Shown in pieces: positions 48,467 through 60,129 of a stretch of DNA of 64,000 nucleotides. This DNA is from Candida dubliniensis CD36. Lineage: Eukaryota; Ascomycota; Pichiomycetes; Serinales; Debaryomycetaceae. Under the pieces are notes generated by a model. The model was not told the DNA's origin. It did not search any database and saw only the letters and a list, made by a program, of their open reading frames with translations. Where the stretch lies: the NCBI RefSeq assembly GCF_000026945.1, contig NC_012863.1:434001-498000 (forward strand), written 5' to 3'. Each line of letters opens with the position of its first letter. Position 1 is the first letter of the stretch. Position numbers and translations under genes: made by a program.

Positions 48467-50303
48467 AGAAAATTTTTTTTCTTCTTCTTCTTGAGAGGAA
48501 TTTACAACATCCCACTACTCTCAACCATTATCAAAGAGAGAGAGAGAGAGACGAGAAGAAAAAAAAAAAAACTTAAGTTAAACTAAGTTAATCGTTATTG
48601 TGTATTTGTTTTTGTTTTTCTTCTAATTTGTATTGTTTTAGAATTGAGTAATAAAAATTTTCTTTATCTCTGTATATGTCTGTCTTTCATTCTTTACTAT
48701 AATAGTTTTAAATAACCAGTAAATAGCAATTATCTCACATTTCAATTACACAAAAACCCACCCAACTTACTAAACTAAATTACTTTTTCTTTTTGTTGGT
48801 GTTTTTTTTTTTTTTTTTGACTAACAATATATTAATTAATTTAATCTCTCTCTCTCTCTATTCTATTATGTACTTGCTATGATTGCTTAAAAAAGAATAA
48901 TCTTACTATAATACGTATTAACTAATTAACTAACTAAGTGAGTAACTCACTCACCCAATACAATGGAATATCTTTGTGAATTTCTTTTTATTTATCCACT
49001 CGTACACTACCTAATTTATCCATCGATACATTTATTTTTCGTGTACTGGTGGTAGACTCCTGCACATGAGTGGTATTTCTGGATTGGTACAGATCCGCCC
49101 CTAAAACATTTATAATCTTTCCCTTTTAGTAAAGTAATTTTGTATTTTGGATTTCTCTCTGTCTATTTTTATCCGCTTATCTTTCTTGGCCCGCCTACTA
49201 CTACGTCTACTACTACGTCTACTACAACAGCCGAATATTAACCAATGACTACTTTTGTAATTCCCCCCCCCCCCCCAAAAAAAACTAATTAACTACTGTT
49301 TCCAATATATGTTATCTACCTCCTCCTCTGCTCTCTTACTTCTTTGCTCCTATTAATACCAATCTCTATTATTAGTAACACACATCTCCTTACATTCTCT
49401 GTCTCTCTCTTTCGTATTCTCCTATTATTTAGTTGATAATACAACATTTAATTAATAACTTCCGTGGCCACCACAAATTGGAAAAAAAAAAAAAAAAAAC
49501 TACTGTAGTAAATTTGTGGGTTCCATTGAAAGATAATCTTATGTTTGCGTATGTCACGGCAAATAATGGTTAAAAAGTACAGTGTGAATATTATTATTAT
49601 TATTCTTATTAGTTTTTTTTTGTTTACATTTTACATTTTCTATTTTACATTTACGTTTATGTGGTGTATAAAGCAAGTAAGTAAATTCTGGGAGAAGAAG
49701 AAAATTTTTTTTTTTTTCGTGTCTCTCTTTTTTTTTTTTGTTCATTTTCTTTTCCTAACATTGCGTGTTTTTTTTTTTTTTTGTTACTTAATTTGAATCA
49801 TACCAGAACAGAAGACGAAACTGAAACCAAAATCAATTTTACTCTTTCTTTACGTTACGTTGATTTCTTTTTGTTTTTTTTTGTGACCTGTTGTTGTCTA
49901 TTATGTTGATGAATACGAATATACTTCGCCTACCTGTCTGCCTATCTGCCTGCCTACTTGTGTTATACTATTCACAGTACCTCCTATTTCTCAGACAGAA
50001 AGAGAAAAAAAAAAACAAACAAACAGGAAAAACAGGTTTTTCAATTCGTGTTTCCTATTGCTTAGCGGGATAAATTCCATTGGTGACCCACCCATGATAA
50101 TAATAATGAAGGGATGGTGCCTTAATACATGCGATACATCACCTTATAATTGATTATCTAACTCATAGTGGTAGCAACAGAAACCAAAATCTAAATCTGT
50201 TTCACAAAACAATTTATTTTAATTTCTTTTCTCAAAAATCTTATCACCAACTAACTAACTAACTAACTAGCCAATATACATTTACTGTTTAGTCTCTCTG
50301 ATA

Positions 50304-50426
50304 ATGTCAAAAATGAGTATTTTAAGAAATCTATTCTTAGTTACAACAACAACATTAGTACTACTATACATTGATCTAGATCAAGCAGAATTGTTGAAAG
50401 AATTGGATTATGGTGGTTGTTGGTGA
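50304..50426 (+). CDS. Possible 40-residue membrane micropeptide
   Basis: ATG TCA AAA ATG AGT onward encodes 40 residues: a short basic start (MSKMSILRN), a hydrophobic stretch (LFLVTTTTLVLLYI) and an acidic tail ending in ELLKELDYGGCW. The arrangement resembles single-pass micropeptides. A TTTAG lies just upstream (50288-50292), but I found no matching donor. No homology is known to me, and a frame this short can arise by chance in AT-rich DNA. Confidence 0.2.
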   Translation: MSKMSILRNLFLVTTTTLVLLYIDLDQAELLKELDYGGCW

Positions 50427-53400
50427 TGATACTACTTTGTTGTTATTGCATTGACAACCTGAGTTAAAAATAGCATCGTGATTAAACTAAGAAACGAAAA
50501 CCATCTCTCTTTGCTTATTTTACTCATTACAATAAGGTGAATGAGACACACATACACCAACTCCACGATAAAAATTAATAATTACATTTCATTTCAATAT
50601 TTTTGGGGGAAATAGGGGGTCGTGGGTGGGAGAGACGGCTTAACAATTTCCATTTCCTGCTGTCTCCCCCCTCCCCCGAATTGTAATTGAATTGGTTGAA
50701 AAAATATTATTATTATTTTAATATCGTTTCTTCTTTTCTTCTTATCTCTTATCTGTGTGTGTGTGTGTGTGTCAACATTAAACCACCACATACTTTATGA
50801 TTGAATTCAGTCAATATATTTCTTTCACTTTTACTCTTTTCCAAATGGCTCAAAAAAAAATTTTTTTTTATAGCTATATAATCAAGTTTAATATGATCAT
50901 TTTGTGTGTCAACCCTAATGAGTAAGTGAGTGGGTGGGTGGGGGGGGGGGACAGACCAATTTAAATTTTCCTTTTTTTGTCCCACTTTTCAGCAACTACT
51001 TTATTAGAACTACCAATCATAACAACAACAAAAACAACATTGGTGACACGACAATTATTGACAACAACAACAACAACTGGCCTATTATTTAAATAAAAAC
51101 CCGAAAGAAATGATTAAAAGTGTGTACTTACGTGTGTATTACATTGTTGTTGTAGTTATTGTTCTTGTTGTTGTTGTTGTTGTGCCATTTTTCTATTTTG
51201 ATTTTGTCATCTCTTGAAGGGTACAAAAACTCGTATTATTTAATTTAATTTCATTTTAATGACACTAAATCCCAGAAAAACCAACCTACGTGAATTATAT
51301 TTTGGTGGCTTCGTGTATTCCACAAATTACGTATTCTCGTACTAATAAATAAAATGGCAATTCTTTTTTATTGACTCTCATTTACTAAATCCTTTGTAAT
51401 CAATCATGGTGATGGATGTAATTATTTATTTATAAAAATAAAGTAACAAAACAAACACACGATGATTGAACTTATAACTAAACTAAACTAAACTATACAC
51501 CCAGAAAAGAACAAAAAGAACAAAAAGAACAAGAACAAGGAGAATAATGGATGTATTTTGGTGTAATGTCAAAAAATCTTATAATGATGTACGTACTTAA
51601 GGTTTGTATTGTATTATTTTAACTACTTGCTTGGATCGATCGATCAATACATCAAAATCCAATTTTTTAAACAGAGTTTACAGTGTATAATTTACTTCAT
51701 CGGATATTTTATAAACAATAATAATATAATCTATTGCTGAAAATTAATTTGATGTAGCGAAACAGACTTTTTTGGTTTTTTTTTTTTTTTTTTTTTTGTA
51801 GAGGTCTTTTCGTCTAAATTCTTTTCAATCGTTGTTGTTGTTTAATTTGTCGTGTGTAGTTTACAATAAATAATGACAGTTGCAATTGATCTGGTTGTTG
51901 TAAATTATTAATCATCTATTCCTCCCTTTTTCCAAATGAATGAGTTGTAAATAGTATTGATAACTCAGTACCGTATAATGGAAAGAGATGTTTCAAGATA
52001 AACTTATAACCTGTTTATGTGGTTATTTTTTCTATTCAATAACCACCACCATCACAACAACAACAAACACCCAACCAACCAACCAATACTGGGAAGAAAA
52101 GATAAACTTATTAAACCTAATTATTTCTAGCATTGAATTTCCTTTTTCAGATTACATTAGCGAATGAGTCTTTTTCCTTTTTCAATAAGAAAATATATAC
52201 AATCTATGGATTTAGTTATTACTTCAAACCAATAAATTCACTGATTGGGGGGGGGGGGCAACTGATCTATTATAAACCACTTGTTCACTGACTAAAAAGT
52301 TTAAATTTGGCTCATAATCATTAACCAACCATTACCAAAAACTAAAGACTTGTCATAGCATTTTGGAGTATTATCTATTATCTATTAGCTATATTAATTT
52401 ACTATTTGATATTTTTGGTTTGCTTTTTGGACCAGAAGAACTAGAATCAATCAATTACAAAATTATGAGATATATATATATATATATATATACATATAAA
52501 GAATTACATACTAATTGAGATAAGACAAGAATTCAGGAATTCTAATTTGTGATAACAAAGTATTGACTCAAGGTAGAAAACTAGAATAAGTTTTTGAAAA
52601 TTGTTTTTATTAAATAGTCTGTGCTGGTATTGATTGATTAGCAAGTTAGTCTTTCATCGTTTGTGTTCCCATTCCATGTCAATCAAACTGATCCACTTCA
52701 ATATAACCATCATATATTTCTGAAATCACTGTCTTTTTATCCAATTATTTTGGTAAAACCAGAAATCGTTACAATTGAATATAATTAATAGAGAGATATG
52801 CAAGTTTGCACTTCCACCACCCCCTCCACCACCACCACCACACCTCTTGTTCTATAACTATCAAAGTGATATTTCAATAAAGTCTTAGAGAATCAAACTA
52901 TAAATATAGCAGAGTAAGGTAAACTAAATTTTTCCAAGAAAATTTTGTTATTATTACTAGTTTTATCATTTAATAATAATTAACTAAGAAAACAATTAAC
53001 GTAATTAAGTTATTGTTATCAACGGTTAATTATACTTTTTACTGTTGATTATTTAAATATTTCATTTTACAAATGTAGAAAATAAACTTATAGTAGTTTT
53101 TTTTGTCATAACATTGTTTCTTTTCACAATGATTATATAAAGTTCTTAAAAAAGTTAATGATATATGGGCGTACTTTGTTTTTTTTTTTTTTTTTTTTTT
53201 TTTTTCGCAACAATTTTGCAGTAAAAAAAATATATTAATTCTTCTTCAACCCAATGATTTAACTATCATAAGATCTTGTTATTACATAATCTAAGGTTAG
53301 CTAGTTAACAGTTTACTTGCTAGTATCTTAGAGTCTGAATATTATTGATTTTTTTTTTTTTTTTTTGGTTTTTAAACCAAATTGCTTAACTACGATAATT

Positions 53401-54877
53401 ACTTTTCTTTGATTTATACAATTATGTGAGGATTAGCAACAGCAACAACAACAACAACAACAGTAAATGAGACTAATTATTAGTCAATAAAAAAAAAAAA
53501 ATAACCACCACCACTATTACTACTATCATTTGAATAAACCAAGAGAAGTGATTTACTTTTACCAAACTCCGTAGTTGTTCTTTTGCAATAGTTAATTAGG
53601 TCCTAGGATTGATTGATTGAATTGAACACGGCACGGCAACACACAATTTACACGAATCGAGAAAAAAAAAGAACTTCTTTTTGGGCCGTGAATCAACTAA
53701 AAAATTAAACTAATATTAAATGTGTGATCTAAAAAAATAAAAAAAAACATCAAATCGCCCAAAACATTACACGTCACTATTGTTATTATTTATTTAGATG
53801 ATCATAATAATAATACAATCACGGATACACTTTACAACAACAACAACAAGGAAGAATGATAATTATTTTTGGTGTGTGTGTGTGTGTGTGTGTGTTTTTG
53901 GTTCACCAATTGTGTTGTCGCGTAATAATATATGTTTGTTTGTTTGGATTTAAATTTTTGATTTAATTTCATTTTTCTTCTTTCCCTCTCTCTATCTCTA
54001 TCTCTCTCTCACTTGTCCCGCCTGTTTCTAACTAACTTACAGATATTATTTTTTAATATGCAAAATGGTGTTGAATAAAAATAGGAGGAGGAAAGAAAAG
54101 ATTTCTTGATTGAAAAGAAGAATTTAATATGAAAAAAAAAAGTACAAAATCAAAAAAAAAAAAAACTTATCATTACTAAGATCTAATAATTTTTAGCAAT
54201 GAATGAATGAATTAATGAATAGATGTAATAATTGGTGAACATTAATGTCAATGATTGATTCACTGATTGACTAGCAACATGAATGAAGTAGTAGTAGTAG
54301 TCATCATCGTTCTTGGAACTTCTCATTTTGTAGACGATGGAAAAAAAAAAAAAAAAAAAATAGAAGATGCCTTTTAAGCCAAAAAATAATAATAATGATA
54401 ATATTATTATTATTATTGCCTTTTGCTATTCTTTGACAAATCCGATAAATATTTGTTTACATTTCTTTCGAAAAGTAACTTATTCCGATCGATCTAGAAA
54501 AAGAAGAAGCAAGGAAGGAAGGAAGGAAGGAAGAAAGGAAGCACCAAAAATAGTCTAACAACAATCATGGTGAGAACCCACTTAACATAACCTTAAATAA
54601 TAATAATAATAATCACAAAATTGAACTTAAGAATGTTTGTTTGTTATTATTCTCCATAGGCCCACAATAGAACCAAGGAATGAATGGAATAGAATGGAAT
54701 AGAATGTAATGGAATCAACTGATTTGATTTGATTCATTTTCTTTCTTGGTTGTCTATTTTTTTTCGGGATTTGAATTCTTGGTAGTATGACCCGCACCAC
54801 CCGAATATCCCGAGTGGTTCTATCTCTCCTTATAATGACGGGTGGCTTCGACCCCCAATAGTACTACGTAGTTGACA

Positions 54878-54912
54878 TGCCGTGCTGCGGCCTGGCCTGG
54901 CACGGAACGGCA
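54878..54912. other. GC-rich 35-base inverted repeat (hairpin)
   Basis: TGCCGTGC at 54878-54885 can pair with GCACGGAACGGCA at 54900-54912 with a two-base bulge, enclosing a GGCCTGGCC-type loop. It sits in a GC-rich patch of otherwise AT-rich DNA. Confidence 0.5.
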
Positions 54913-57471
54913 TCACCAGAACAAAAAAAAAAATACACACACCAGCCCCCTCCCCCCCACCAAAGATTTTAGATTAACAGTTACGAACCTTGAGCAATTA
55001 ACCAGATTTGGTGAGTTGTTTACTGTATTAGGGAGAGAGGGGTTCACCTGGTTGTTGTTGTTCGTTGTTGTTCGTTGCTTGCTTGCTTGGTGCAATCAAA
55101 ATAAAAATCACGAGCTTGCAATCAACTAAAGATGGAAAAAACAAAAATAAACACTACAGCTTTCAAGTGAAATTACTACAACAAAGCTGAATAGGAGATA
55201 GGAAACACCAACGACGGTTTGTGACAACCATTTTTAGTCCTTGTCTGAAAGTAAGAGTAGTATTGACAAATGGATAATTCGTTATTTGTTCTATTAGGCT
55301 TGAAATTCTCATGATGTTTAGAGACCAAGAAAACAGAGATAAGCTTATAAGCTTATGTCGTTGTAGTCTTGGAAAACAGTAGAGATTTGCGACAATATCA
55401 ACGCCTAAAATTGGAGAGGCGGCAGCAACGGTGGCAAAGATAGAGATGGTGGCGGCAGCGGTAGTGGTGGCAACTGCAACGGCAGTGGCGGAGCCAAAGC
55501 CTATATCTTTTGTGATGCATACAAAAAGTAAGCAATTGTTAAAATTTTTGTGCGTGTGTGTGTGTGTGACGATACTGTCAAAACATTTAGTGTAGTATTT
55601 CCCTTAAGAAGTCGATATGTTTTGTGTATGTTTATGTGCAAGTGGATGTAGTATTTTTTTGTAGGGCGGTCGTGTACACAGTCGAGGAATGGAGAGAATT
55701 TGAATTTGATTTAGTCATAGCAACAATATACACACATCTGTATCTGTCTGTATGCACACACAAGTACAAAAAGATTCTCACACAAAACACAAGAAGCAGA
55801 AGATCCTTTCAAAGCTAATTCGTGTGTGTGTGAGTGTGAGTGTGTTTTGATTTATTTTTTTTTTTAGTTTTGCAGATGTTTAAACGATTCAATTTGTAAG
55901 TTATTGTTCAAAATAGGGGGGGTGGGGGGCAACCAGAAAAGAAGGAGCTTACGGAATAGGCAATGAAAACGTGTGAATTAGGTCAAAAGTTCCAGCCCTC
56001 CACTCCTCCTCCCAGCCCTCCCGTCGATCGAATACCAGAACCGAAACTAAAACCAAAAGAGTAATCTGTAACAGGGAGAGAGAGAGAGTGTGTGTGTATG
56101 TGTTTGATTATCAACTGAAATTTAGGTTTGTTTTACCTGACTATTATCTATAATAAGTAACTTTATTGATCAGGACCTTATTGTTTAAGGCTGCTAATTG
56201 CTACCTAATTGTATAATAATAATAAGTTATATATATCATAAGATAAGCTGGTAAGCACAGGGAAATACAGACAAGAACAAAAATAAAAAAAAAAAAGAAA
56301 CGACGTATTGAAAGTGACAAATTTTTCACTAATTTGTGTCGTTTTGGGAGCAATAATTACCATTTTCTATCTTAACCCATAATACGTTTTATTTTATTTT
56401 TTATTTTTTATTTTTTCATTGCTGTAATTTGTTTGCCTTCGGGTTATGAGAATATGGTGATGGATGGATTTGGGTTGAGGTGGAAGGCAGGAGGGCGGGA
56501 GGTTATGCATGAATTTTGTACCAATGTGCTACAACAACAACAACAACAACCCATTTTGGACAAGCAAGTACAAAACTACCCAGCACTACAGACATGGTTG
56601 ATTTTCCAACCAACAACAACAACAACAACAGAACTTTGCAAAATCAATTTACAAGTGTACAGCCCAATAACATACTACACAACCAAAAAGAACAAGTGTA
56701 AGATGGCGGAAAGTAGAACAAGGGCAAAACAATTTTGGGGGAAAAGCACAGAAAAGAATGGCAATGAAATTGTTCCGATATTGTACCACTTGAATGTTAT
56801 ATATGCATCATGAGCGAATAGAATGATTTTCTGGCTTTTTTTGTTTTTTTTTTTTTTGTCATTTTTTGCTTTAGATTCTGCATTTTCCTTATTTGACTAT
56901 ATTGGGTTAAGAATGATTTAGTAAGAAAAACAACAGATTTAGATATTTGTTATTATGACTAGTGCTTGTAGTTAAATATCACTCAAACGTTTTTCCCCCT
57001 TTTCCCTTAATAAAATAGAATTTGTTGATAATAATAATTTTGTTCCCTGTTCTTTTTTTAAAAAAAAGGAAGACACAAAACCATCAAGTTCAAAATATGA
57101 TGCAAAAAAGACAAAAAAAATTTTTTCTTCTTCTTCTTCTTCTTCTTTCTGTTTATTTATTTACTTTTCTTCTGAAATTTCAATAACCAGATTTATTTTT
57201 AGCAATCTCAGTTTTTCTTTTTTTTTTTATACTACTAATACTGGCATTACAATGAGTGACCTCGCTCCCGACTTGCGGATCGACCAACCCATTTCATGCA
57301 TGTATCTCACCTTGAACTAAAACTAAGCAATAGAACAAAATCGAAAAAAAAAAAAAAAAAGAAATGGAACAAAAAAAAAGGGGGACAGACGGGGCAATTG
57401 TCATAACATCATGGAATATCTTCCTTTTAATTATTTTTTTTTTTCAAATTTTTTCCCAATCAACATCAAAC

Positions 57472-57479
57472 TATAAATA
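57472..57479 (+). promoter_or_regulatory. PGA62 TATA box
   Basis: TATAAATA about 120 bases upstream of the ATG at 57595, mirroring the position of the PGA59 box. Confidence 0.6.
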
Positions 57480-57594
57480 AGTCAGGATAATTCCTCCAAA
57501 AATGATTTTTCCATCTTCTTTTCTTTTTCTTTCTTCATTATCAACTAATCACAGTTAATCTAATAATAACAACTTATACTATCGCTTAATAAAA

Positions 57595-58257
57595 ATGCAA
57601 TTCTCATCTGCTGTCGTTTTATCCGCTGTTGCTGGTTCCGCTTTGGCTGCTTACTCCAACTCCACTGCCACTGACATTCAAACTACTGTTGTTACCATCA
57701 CTTCTTGTGAAGAAAACAAATGTCACGAAACTGAAGTCACCACTGGTGTCACCACTGTCACTGAAGTTGAAACCACTTACACCACTTACTGCCCATTGTC
57801 AACCACCGAAGCTCCAGTTGCTTCTACTGCTACTGATGTTTCTACCACCGTTGTCACCATCACCTCTTGTGAAGAAGACAAATGTCATGAAACCGCTGTC
57901 ACCACTGGTGTCACCACTGTCACTGAAGGTACTACTATCTACACTACCTACTGCCCATTACCATCTACCGAAGCTCCAGCTCCAGGTCCATCTGCTGAAG
58001 AATCTAAACCAGCCCCAGCTCCATCTGCTGAAGAATCTAAACCAGCTCCAGCTCCATCTGCTGAAGAATCTTCCCCAGCTCCAACTAAAGCTGCTGAATC
58101 TTCCCCAGCTCAAGAAACTACTCCAAAGACTGTTGCTGCTGAATCTTCTCCAGCTCCATCTTCTGCTGCTCCAGCTGTCTCTACTGCTGAAGCCGGTGCT
58201 GCTGCTAACGCTGTTCCAGTTGCTGCTGGTTTGTTAGCTTTGGCTGCTTTGTTCTAA
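57595..58257 (+). CDS. PGA62: Small GPI-anchored cell-wall protein, two-module form
   Basis: A 220-residue paralogue of PGA59. Signal peptide about 1-18 (MQFSSAVVLSAVAGSALA). Two copies of the Cys/Thr module occur at about 22-76 and 77-131: SCEENKCHETEV ... TYCPLSTTEAP, then SCEEDKCHETAV ... TYCPLPSTEAP. A Pro/Ala/Ser/Glu stalk follows, built on three APSAEES repeats (about 135-165) and further ESSPA variants. The hydrophobic GPI-addition tail ends AVPVAAGLLALAALF. Leu codons are TTA/TTG and no CTG is present. Function as for PGA59: an O-mannosylated, glucan-linked wall component. The stalk repeats make length variation between alleles likely. Confidence 0.95.
   Translation: MQFSSAVVLSAVAGSALAAYSNSTATDIQTTVVTITSCEENKCHETEVTTGVTTVTEVETTYTTYCPLSTTEAPVASTATDVSTTVVTITSCEEDKCHETAVTTGVTTVTEGTTIYTTYCPLPSTEAPAPGPSAEESKPAPAPSAEESKPAPAPSAEESSPAPTKAAESSPAQETTPKTVAAESSPAPSSAAPAVSTAEAGAAANAVPVAAGLLALAALF
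57988..58074 (+). repeat. PGA62: Tandem coding repeat in the PGA62 stalk
   Basis: Three near-identical units of about 36 bases encode APSAEESKPAP-type repeats (GCTCCATCTGCTGAAGAATC core), followed by degenerate ESSPAP units. Confidence 0.8.
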
Positions 58258-60129
58258 GTTTATTAAGAGCATAAACAATAATTTACACAAACAAACATTT
58301 TTCTTTTTCTTTTCTTTTCTTTGATTTAATTAAGGGTCATTTATAACATTATGACTTATTATTTGTTAATTTTTGGCTTTTGTTATTATATTATCAATTT
58401 ATTTATATTTTCGTGAGTTTTTTCGGTTTTTAATTAAATTTGTTTTTTGGATTACATTTTAAAAAATTATTTTTTGGTACTAGTAATTTTTTTTTTTTTG
58501 GATTTTTTTTTTTTTGTATATATATTGGTTTTTTATTAAGTTTCTGTTTTCGTTACATTCAAAAATGCTACTTTTGTTTGTTTCAAAGTATTATATAATA
58601 TATATAATTATATCTAATATAAGTTAATAATACCGTTTGCACAAAATATTTAATTGTAAGAAAGTTTGTTTCAATTTGGGTTGGTTGGTTGGTTGGTTTG
58701 TGAACCCTCGTTGAACTTCAAGATTGTCTGTTGATACTATAAAGCTCCACCACTTCAATACATTGCTGCTGCTTCGAGGCTCAAGTCTAATATGCTCGAG
58801 TCGACAGTTTAAAGTCTTTTATATAGTTAAACTTTTAGAGTTTAAGGTTTAAAGTTTGAACTTCTGCGGTGATTGGTGATTGTAGTAGTAGTTTGTTTCA
58901 TCATCAAAATGGAAGGGGGTGGAAGGGTGGTGATAATGATGTATTACTTATTGCTGCCACCTTACTACGCCGCGCCTTACTTCAAGCCAAGCTAAGCCAT
59001 GTCATTTCCTTCTTCGTACTGCGGAGGTGGCGGATCCCTGTCAATTTAGACGGCCCTAATATTTTAGTTTTAGCCAGGGGCGGCGGAATTTGTTTGCCTC
59101 CCTCATGTTGCGGGCGAGTGGTGGCAAAAAAGAGAAGCTCAGAAACAAGCCGAGGTAGGGTGATGGTGAAAGGGAGGCACAGACAAGGAGGATAGGTCGG
59201 AAATTTTATCAAACTGACAACTTTGTAAATGATCAATGACCCAAAAAAGACATATTGAACTAAAACTTATTTGATGGGGTGTGTTGTTTTTTAAATCCCT
59301 CAATTTCTACCAACTACACCCATATGGTAAGCAATGAAAACAGACACATGCACTGATGATGACCATAGATGAAATTATCACAAATTAGAACAAAATGGGA
59401 AGAAAATTTTTTATTTTGGAAATTTCATCATTGATTAAGCAATTTTACTTCTTATCTCATCATCATCATCATCATCACAAAATATAATATGAATTTTAGT
59501 TTTCAGTTTTAAATTCATATCTTCTTATTATGTATAACTAAAAAAACTACCAAAAAGAAAAAAAAAAAAAAAAAAAACATCTAGATTTTTACATTGTTTG
59601 ATAAATGAATCATAAACCTTTATGAGTTAGTGTCTTCTTCTTCTTCTTCTCTTCCTCTTCCTTCTGAGTCAATTAAACAAGATTACGTATAATTTCTATT
59701 TCCTTTCAATTATTGAAAGAGAAAGAATTGATGAAAATAGAACAGTACTATAGTATCAAATTTTCTATTTGTTATTATTAGTACAAGTAATATTGTTTAT
59801 TATTTGTTATTGTTACAAATTATGAATAGTAATGATACATAGTTTAAAGAAAATGAAAAAATGAGTTTTTTGTTGTTGTTTTCTATTTGAATCTCAGATT
59901 TAAAAATAGATTATGGTTTAAATCGATTAATTTGTTTGTCAAGACAACAACGACAACAACAACGACAACAACAACGACAACAACAACGACAACAACAACA
60001 AAGTACTCCATGTATAAGTAATAGATTAAGATCTCTTCTTTAAAACCAATCTTTTGCATTTCTCTCTATCTCTCTCCCACCTCCCTTCCTCTCTTAGACT
60101 TGACCATTTTTAAATTGCTATATATTTAA
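58258..60129. other. 1.9-kb convergent spacer between PGA62 and MPS3
   Basis: No supported gene. It contains poly-T and TA-rich sequence just after PGA62, (GGTT)n near 58678-58698, a GC-richer patch at about 58900-59170 with a 108-codon frame that lacks coding character, A21-type tract near 59560, TCATCA repeat near 59457-59476, and the 12-bp repeat at 59945-60001. Confidence 0.5.
59945..60001. repeat. 12-bp tandem repeat (ACAACAACAACG), about four to five units
   Basis: ACAACAACAACG-like units recur with G every 12 bases, ending in pure (CAA)n. It lies downstream of the MPS3 stop, probably in or near its 3' UTR. Confidence 0.75.

Larger units (their letters stand above)
48335..57594. other. 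9.26-kb gene-free interval between divergent PGA59 and PGA62
   Basis: No long coding frame on either strand. Both ends are promoters with TATA boxes about 120-130 bases from the starts (48459-48466 minus, 57472-57479 plus). Internally there are many poly-A/T and C/G runs, CT, GT and (CAA)n microsatellites, a short open frame of 40 codons at 50304-50426, a GC-richer patch at 54780-54960 with a 35-base hairpin, and a GCN-rich patch at 55410-55500. It may hold long leaders, regulatory arrays or non-coding RNAs. Confidence 0.6.

Noticed and set aside
48374..48586. Open frames around the PGA59 promoter
   Set aside because: Lys/Arg or Phe/Leu homopolymer-like products arising from A/T tracts over a promoter and TATA box.
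56433..56813. A 126-codon frame upstream of PGA62
   Set aside because: It crosses (CAA)n repeats and lacks an ATG at the start and any domain-like pattern; the same DNA gives similar frames in another phase.
58869..59195. A 108-codon plus-strand frame after PGA62
   Set aside because: No ATG at its beginning, composition follows a GC-rich patch rather than codon preference of the genome, and no recognisable motif; a minus-strand frame overlaps it equally well.
59945..60001. CRISPR-like array
   Set aside because: Units are a continuous 12-bp microsatellite with no spacers; the organism is eukaryotic.
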